This document shows positions 58,291 to 64,000 of a stretch of 64,000 bases of DNA, in pieces. The DNA comes from Tetracladium setigerum (Eukaryota; Ascomycota; Leotiomycetes; Helotiales). The position numbers were made by a program, and so were the translations under genes. The stretch lies in contig PZJY01000006.1 in NCBI GenBank assembly GCA_031472005.1, positions 620,001 through 684,000 on the forward strand. The letters run 5' to 3'. Under the pieces are notes generated by a model. The model had not been told where the DNA came from. It saw nothing but the letters and a program-made list of their open reading frames with translations, and searched no databases. Every line of letters begins with the position of its first letter. Position 1 is the stretch's first letter.

Positions 58291-60964
58291 AATTAAGGGA
58301 ATAGATGAGTCGATGATGCCTGCTTTCTTGTTGTGTAGGATCCTATTCTTCCTTCCTGAAGCGGCGGAGGAAAGGGCAAGGCAACGGAGGCAACAGAAGG
58401 AACGAGGGAGACACCACAATAATATATATGCTCTGAGATCTGTGGCATTCTTTCCTGTCTGAGTTGTCGCTCAGTCGAGCTGAGATCACGGTTGATGTAG
58501 CTGATACACGAATTACTTTTTGCTAGCGGTGCCGGCGGCATTTCAAATGAAATTAACTAGATTAGGTGGAATCTTTGTGTACAAATATGCAGAATCGAGA
58601 ACTCCTTCGTCGTGTGCGGGAAGATGTCTTTGTCGAGGTTTTCGTGCTTGCCGACCTATTTGTGCATCACGTTTGCTATAGGTAGTAAGCGCTCGAGAAA
58701 CATTGGAAGAAGATTTGTACAAACCTCATCGCCACTCTTCTGGCATTTGCTCGCGTGTGTCTCACAACTATCTATCATGTATGGGTCTTGTTGAAAGATG
58801 TTGGTTTGATTCCGTAATAGTGAAGTGAAGTGGTTACCTATGTTTCGTTCCTTCGTCAAGTCCAACAAGTAGGTAATTTCCATCGCAATTAACAACCCTC
58901 CTATTAATCTAAGGACCCTTCCATTTCAAATTAGTGGTTGACAAGATCATCACTCATGACTCAAGACGAGGTTGGGTGAGAGAGGTAAGCAACAAAGTGA
59001 GTGATTGATCACGTCACAGACTGCGGAACTTTGATGGCCTTAAATCATTCAAATCAAACACTTCGCAGTGAAGCAACGGACGAGAAGTATTCTCGTCTGC
59101 AGGAAGAAAGGTCTCGCCTTGGCCGTGAGTTGTCCACTAGGGAGAGACAATCATTATCGGTGAAGAGCAACAATATCTGCAATGGTCCCAAGAGGTTATT
59201 GAGGGTAAGGCATGCATTTGGAAACGAGGGTGTTTTCTATTTGTTCGTGCTTGGATCACATCCTGGCAGAGATCAGGGAATAACTCTAAACTGAATAGTA
59301 GTACACTTTTGCCACCAGAGACAACTTCCCTAGCAAAGTACAGAATTTCTGGATAATTCTCGCAATGTAAAATGATGCGACAGCAGAAAAAATTCACGAC
59401 AAACAACACGGCATCGACAGCAGGAAAAGAGTTTTATAGAAGAGAATAATATATTTTTAGGGTTCATCATACTAATAACTCAGGAAAGAACTTTCCAAAA
59501 ACGTTTCATGACTTACTTGGTCCAGCACAATAATTTCATTTGGGAGGCGGTGTCTTCAGCAAAACGTCGAAAACCAATTTTGTTGTGTTGCGCTGAGGAC
59601 ATGTGCATGAATACTCTCCATGGATACAGATGATACAGGCTTTTATACTCTAGTACGATAGTAAGAACGCAGGAGAAAATTTTCATGTTTTGTTCATTTT
59701 TGGATCTTGATGTTGTGTTTAGAAGTTGCGAAGTGATTCAAGTAACGAAGATTGGAGAATCATCAGTCACTTTTCTTCAAAGCAAAACTGCAAGATTAAA
59801 ACAACAAAGTAAAACGCCATTCTCTCAATTTCAGAGAAAGTGAGAATGCAAATGAAGAAAAGAAGGGAAGATGTCCAACAACAGCATTCTAGTAGGCATA
59901 AATAAGGAAGCAATTCCGTTCATGTTGACCAGTACCTCACTACCTCTCATCTGAGTTCCAAGCAGTTGTTCGGAGAAGGTTACTACCATCCATCCGCCTA
60001 TTGGGTCGCGTTTCATCAACAAACGTACCTTCATCACACTACCTAATCCTTACAGCGTTCGAGTTTATTTGTCCAAGTTAGCTACCTATCTTTAGCACCT
60101 ACTATTCAGCTTCACAGTTCACAAACGTCGTCGAAGAGATATGTCAGGCATGCGGTAACAGATATATAACCGATACAGTACAATGTGTTACTGTAAAGAA
60201 CTTCAAGCGAAAGCTATTCCCACATCAAGCGCACACTGTGTGTTGGACGATACATAGAATTCACGGGGCAGAAGGCTCTGCATTTGTGACATTGCACATG
60301 AGCCTAGGCAAGACTACGGTGTATTTGTGCCACGGTATTCATCCAGCAAAACCTTCAATGCGATTTGGGATGACATCAAGATGGCCGAGAAACACACAGG
60401 AAGATTTGACAGCACTGAAATTCCGACAGTAAACACAACTTATAAGTCGACAGTAAGATCTACAAAGCTTCGAAAACAATCTTCTTCAAATTATTTTGCT
60501 CCAGCGTAAACGAGAAATCTATTACTATGTCTGTGCTAAGTTACTTCGGTCTGACCTCACCAGTATCGCAAGATCTAGCACTGGGTAAATCTGGGACCGA
60601 ACACGAGCAGGATATCTCAAGTTGTGCCATAGTAAGAGTTGATCGTTGCAGAGCTGTGATATTAAATTCTTGAAGTGACTTTATAGATGTCAGGATACAG
60701 GGTCTTGGTGGGAGGTGTGTCGAGAGAGCTGTGCGTTTTGTTTGGATTGTGGATGATCCCAACAAAGGATCCCGAAGAAAGAAGAATAGGCATTTTGTGC
60801 AAGTCGTAGGTGATATGAACGAGATCATGGTTGAAGAAATGAAAAAAAAGGAAAGTGAAAATGTCTTGCAGTGATCAAACAGAACATGGATAGTAATAAA
60901 TCTCATTTTTCATAATCATAAAGCCCAAACTCCATATCCCATATCCCACACCCCCAAACCAAAC
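58291..60964. other. Gene-poor 2.7-kb region
   Basis: Convergent gap between the MOSC fusion and the sugar-porter MFS gene. It is notably AT-rich from 59.3 to 60.6 kb. Frames such as 59001-59294 have no motif. No repeat or mobile-element end was seen. Confidence 0.4.
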
Positions 60965-62530
60965 TCAATCAACCCTCCTAACCCTCCCCCAAACCTCATC
61001 AGCATCCTTCTTCCCCTTCGTCTCCGGCACCTTCCAAGCCACAAACACCCAACTCAACGCCGCAAAGGCCGCAAAGATAAAATACACCCACCCCCTTCCC
61101 CCAAACCTCTCATTCAACCAAATATTCAACAGTGGGAAGAACTGCGCCACCAAAAACGTCGCAAAGTAATTCGAAGCCAGGCACCAGCTCTGCGTAGCAC
61201 CGACAGCTTCCTGACCGACGAGCTCGGACGACATGAGGAAGGGGACGGGTCCGAGACCTGTAGCGAAGAAGGAGACGTAGAACAGGACAGAGAGGGCGGA
61301 GAAGATCTTGTGTTCGAAGCGTAGGGCGACCGCGAGACAGAGTGACATAGTGCCCATTCCGCCGATGGAGAGGAGAAGACATGCTTTTCGGCCGATTTTG
61401 TCGGGGAGGGGTGCACATAGGATGGTGGTTATGAGATTGGCGCCTGAGAGAATGATGGTGAGGAGAGAGGAAGAGATAGGGAGGACGCCGGAGAGTAGGG
61501 AGACGCTGTACATCATGACACTGTTGATACCGCATAATTGTTGAGCGAACATGATGCCGACGACGGCGATGATTGCGGGTTGGTAGAGCGGTTCTCGCAC
61601 TACTTGGAAGAATCCGATGTGTTCGATGGAGGCGTGGGATGTTTTGCTGGCTACTGAAGCACGACGGGCCCTTTCATCTGAGCTTCTGAGAAGACCTTCC
61701 TCTTCACCTGCTGATTTGTCTGCTTCCCAACCTTCAATCTCATCATCGATGGAGACTCCTGCCCCGCGTATACGCTGTAGAGTTTGGACAGCCTTTTGTG
61801 GTTGCTTGTGTGCTGCAAGCCATGCCGGACTTTCTGGGACCAGGAAAAGACCCGTCGCTTGTAATAAACCGATTCCTGTTCCCACGGCCAATATAATCCT
61901 CCAGGACGACCCACGACTGAAATAATAGCCCAATGTTTGTGTAATCAAGATCCCAAGGTTGATCGAAATTTGCGTCATGAACCCAAACAAGCCCTTCTCC
62001 TTTGGGGAGCCACCTCTGATATGTATAATGGCACAATGACAGTCGATGCGCCTGCTCCCACACCCGCAAGAAATCGCCCAAGCGATAGTATTGTAATAGA
62101 ACCTGCGAGGGTTTCGAGGATAGATCCAAACACGAAGAAGACGCTTGTCATCTGCATTGCGAGCAGTCTGCCATAGCTAGTCGAAGCCGGCCCAGCGAAG
62201 AGAGCCCCGGCAAATCCTCCAACCACATACATCGAGGAGATGGTCGCGAATTCGCCCTCGTTCATGGGGATACATTCTGGGAGTCGGGAGGAGCTGGGTT
62301 GCGACGCAAAGTGTTCGGCGACTTCCTTCTTTTTGCACGTAATTACATCTTGGGGCGCGTTGAGTTCGGACTTCAAGGGGTGTCAGTGGGAGTAAGAAAG
62401 TGGTGGGAAGAGGGAGTGTGCAAACCAGATGGAATCCAAATTGTAGGGGGCCCAGTGTAGTGATGAATATCAAGAAGATGAGGTAGAGGGTAACGTCGCG
62501 AATACACTGTCTAATGCCGGCGGAAGCCAT
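60965..62530 (-). CDS. MFS sugar porter family transporter
   Basis: Exon 1 is 62530-62426 and exon 2 is 62370-60965, giving about 503 residues with one base added at GGGG 62004-62007; the exon length then closes. Sugar-porter signatures are present: FGFHLSELNAPQDVI after the first helix, GRLLAMQ, GRFLAGVGAGASTVIVPLYISEVAP (the R-x-x-x-G...P-x-Y-x-x-E motif), VPESPAWLA before the central loop, QQLCGINSVMMYSVS (QQxxGIN), DKIGRKACLL, and VPETKGK at the end. The best resemblance I recall is to the yeast Vps73/vacuolar hexose transporter-like group and animal GLUTs. Localisation and substrate are not settled by sequence. Literally read, it would be two open frames meeting near 61980. Confidence 0.9.
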
Positions 62531-63684
62531 TTAGAAAACGAGTGTGTGGTGGTCACTTAGCGAAAGCTTGCATAGGTACTGTAGTTTTGTATCAAGAAAT
62601 CCTCTCTGGGAAAGTTTTGTGTTGTTATGTAGAGACAAAAACAAAGCACACATAGTCCCTCAGCTCTAACTCTGTGATACTCGTGACGGGGTGACGTGAA
62701 GGTACTTATGCAAGACGATGTGAAACGTTCGTTCCAATTGTGCAAAAAGATATGCAGCTCCCTCCGTTGAGCGAATGAGGTGTCAGATATCAGAAGGAAT
62801 GCGCCGCGTCCCTTCTCCTTCACTCTTTCCCCGGACCCCAGCTCAGCTCGTTGAGAAAAGCATAATGGATAAGCGGACTACGGAGAGCCCCATTATTCTT
62901 TTTACATCCTTTGTTGACATCACATTAATATTTGACAGTTTGTTTGCACTGTTCAAAGTACTCGGTTAATCGTCCTAGTCCGCTCGCGACCTGAAGGTTC
63001 ACTTCCAAGAAGCCATCTAAGGCCATCTATCTATCTACTTATTCTTCGGTTTATTCCGTCAAGTCCCAGGATAGGGATGTTGCGGGATAAATGAGTTTGA
63101 TAGACGAAGACTAGTTGACACATTCTCGGGAACCTCCTGACTTCCTCACCCCTCTCCTGCACTGCATTATGAAGATACTTACTCTTTGCTTTGCGTGACC
63201 TAACATACGGGTATATGCAAATAACGCGCCGTCAAGGAAAGCTCATCACGAGGACTCTCATACCTGGTCAGTTCGCCTCCTCTCCAACAGCCGAGCAAGC
63301 ACATTTGATCATCCTCTCTGTTTACTCAACTCTTCTCGGCTATTCACCAGACGCGAGCAACCACCGCACCACCGCATCACCGCTCTCCGTTGCCTCCGAC
63401 TGCAGCATACGAGAACCCTTGCTTGGTGGCATAGCAAAAAAGACTTGTGTTTGTGTCGTGTAGCTACCTACCTAGCAAGAGACTAGAGTAGCTGCAACCT
63501 CCCCACCCCCACTGCTGCTGCTCCTACGCAACCCACTTCCCTCCTGTCGCATATCCATCCGTACGGATCATCACCCTCGCGAGATTCCTCGCTCGTCCCC
63601 AGTATTATCTTGTGTGCGCGCGTTGGTCTGAGCTTGCGCGCAGAATCTAAAATCACCGGCCATCAGAGCGAGAGGGAGGAAAGA
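62531..63684. other. Intergenic region between divergent genes
   Basis: Upstream of the sugar-porter gene and leader of the possible gene at 63685. From 63200 it is C-rich and leader-like. No supported gene. Confidence 0.4.
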
Positions 63685-63778
63685 ATGAGCCTGACGTCGA
63701 ATCCGGACACTGGGGGTCCTGCGGCCGCCTCTCGGTCGTCTCAAACTTTAAAGCGTAGCGTTCAGCAAGCCTTTGATG
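63685..63778 (+). CDS. Possible first exon of a gene leaving the window
   Basis: ATG 63685 opens MSLTSNPDTGGPAAASRSS..., followed by LKRSVQQAFDG, with a GGTATTTT-type donor at 63779 in phase 1. A C-rich leader precedes it. The sequence after 63779 is T-rich and not coding. No family can be named from 31 residues, and the rest would lie beyond 64000. Confidence 0.35.
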
Positions 63779-64000
63779 GTATTTTACCCTTTTCAGATCT
63801 TGCCTTCTCTTAAACCATTCTACTACTATTTTGGCTTTTTATTGTGTCCCCTTGAGAGAGAATACCTACTACGATAATGATGCCCTGATGCTTGCTCTTT
63901 TTCGCCTACCACTGCATGTTGTTTGTTGGTGGCTGTCACCTGATTCAGCTTTTCTTTGATCCGTCATTATTCTTCGAACTCATCACCACAACTTAATTAT

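Noticed and set aside
222..62007. Repeat-induced point mutation as cause of the broken genes
   Set aside because: RIP makes C-to-T changes in duplicated DNA. The breaks here are single-base losses in runs, in single-copy genes.

Overview
The window looks like nuclear DNA of a filamentous ascomycete (Pezizomycotina; Leotiomycetes is a guess). The evidence is short 44-123 nt introns with GT..AG ends and CTAAC-type branch sites, genes on both strands, fungal-only families (HET domain, PTH11/rhodopsin-type membrane protein, fungal MFS carriers) and housekeeping genes of fungal type. I see no transposon, tRNA, rRNA or CRISPR array.

Layout. 0.2-5.7 kb: two unrecognised disordered proteins and a HET-domain gene. 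6.0-6.7 kb: remains of, or a badly read, coding region. 7.2-12.4 kb: a formate/nitrite-type anion channel, a catabolic-type acetolactate synthase and, divergent from it, an alpha-acetolactate decarboxylase. Together the two enzymes would turn pyruvate into acetoin, and this is the most interesting unit in the window. 13.3-16.9 kb: actin-related protein ARP2, a divergent Asp/Glu/hydantoin racemase, and complex I subunit NDUFB7. 16.9-24.7 kb: mostly gene-poor, with one peroxiredoxin-like protein. 24.7-32.4 kb: a long disordered protein, an MFS carrier and a PTH11-type seven-helix protein. 34.6-38.1 kb: an alpha/beta hydrolase of the haloperoxidase/esterase type and a GPI-type pepsin-like protein without its first catalytic Asp. 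39.2-50.4 kb: a housekeeping block with TRAPP subunit BET3, the U5 snRNP WD40 protein, a small membrane protein, a seven-knuckle CCHC protein (GIS2/CNBP type), the meiotic recombinase DMC1 and rRNA-processing factor RRP7. 52.7-62.5 kb: a LisH/Flo8-type regulator, a MOSC-reductase-ferredoxin fusion and a sugar-porter MFS carrier. The right edge may hold the first exon of another gene.

A feature of the whole window decides how it should be read. At least 18 times, in 14 genes, the frame breaks at a run of identical bases, and adding one base of that run restores an ordinary protein. Every case is a loss, nearly all are in G or C runs, and essential genes (BET3, U5-40K) are hit as well as dispensable ones. 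I read this as systematic homopolymer under-calling in the assembly rather than pseudogenes. Gene spans below are therefore given across these breaks, with the break positions stated. Exon joins were worked out by hand from reading frame, splice sites and family similarity; none was checked by alignment.
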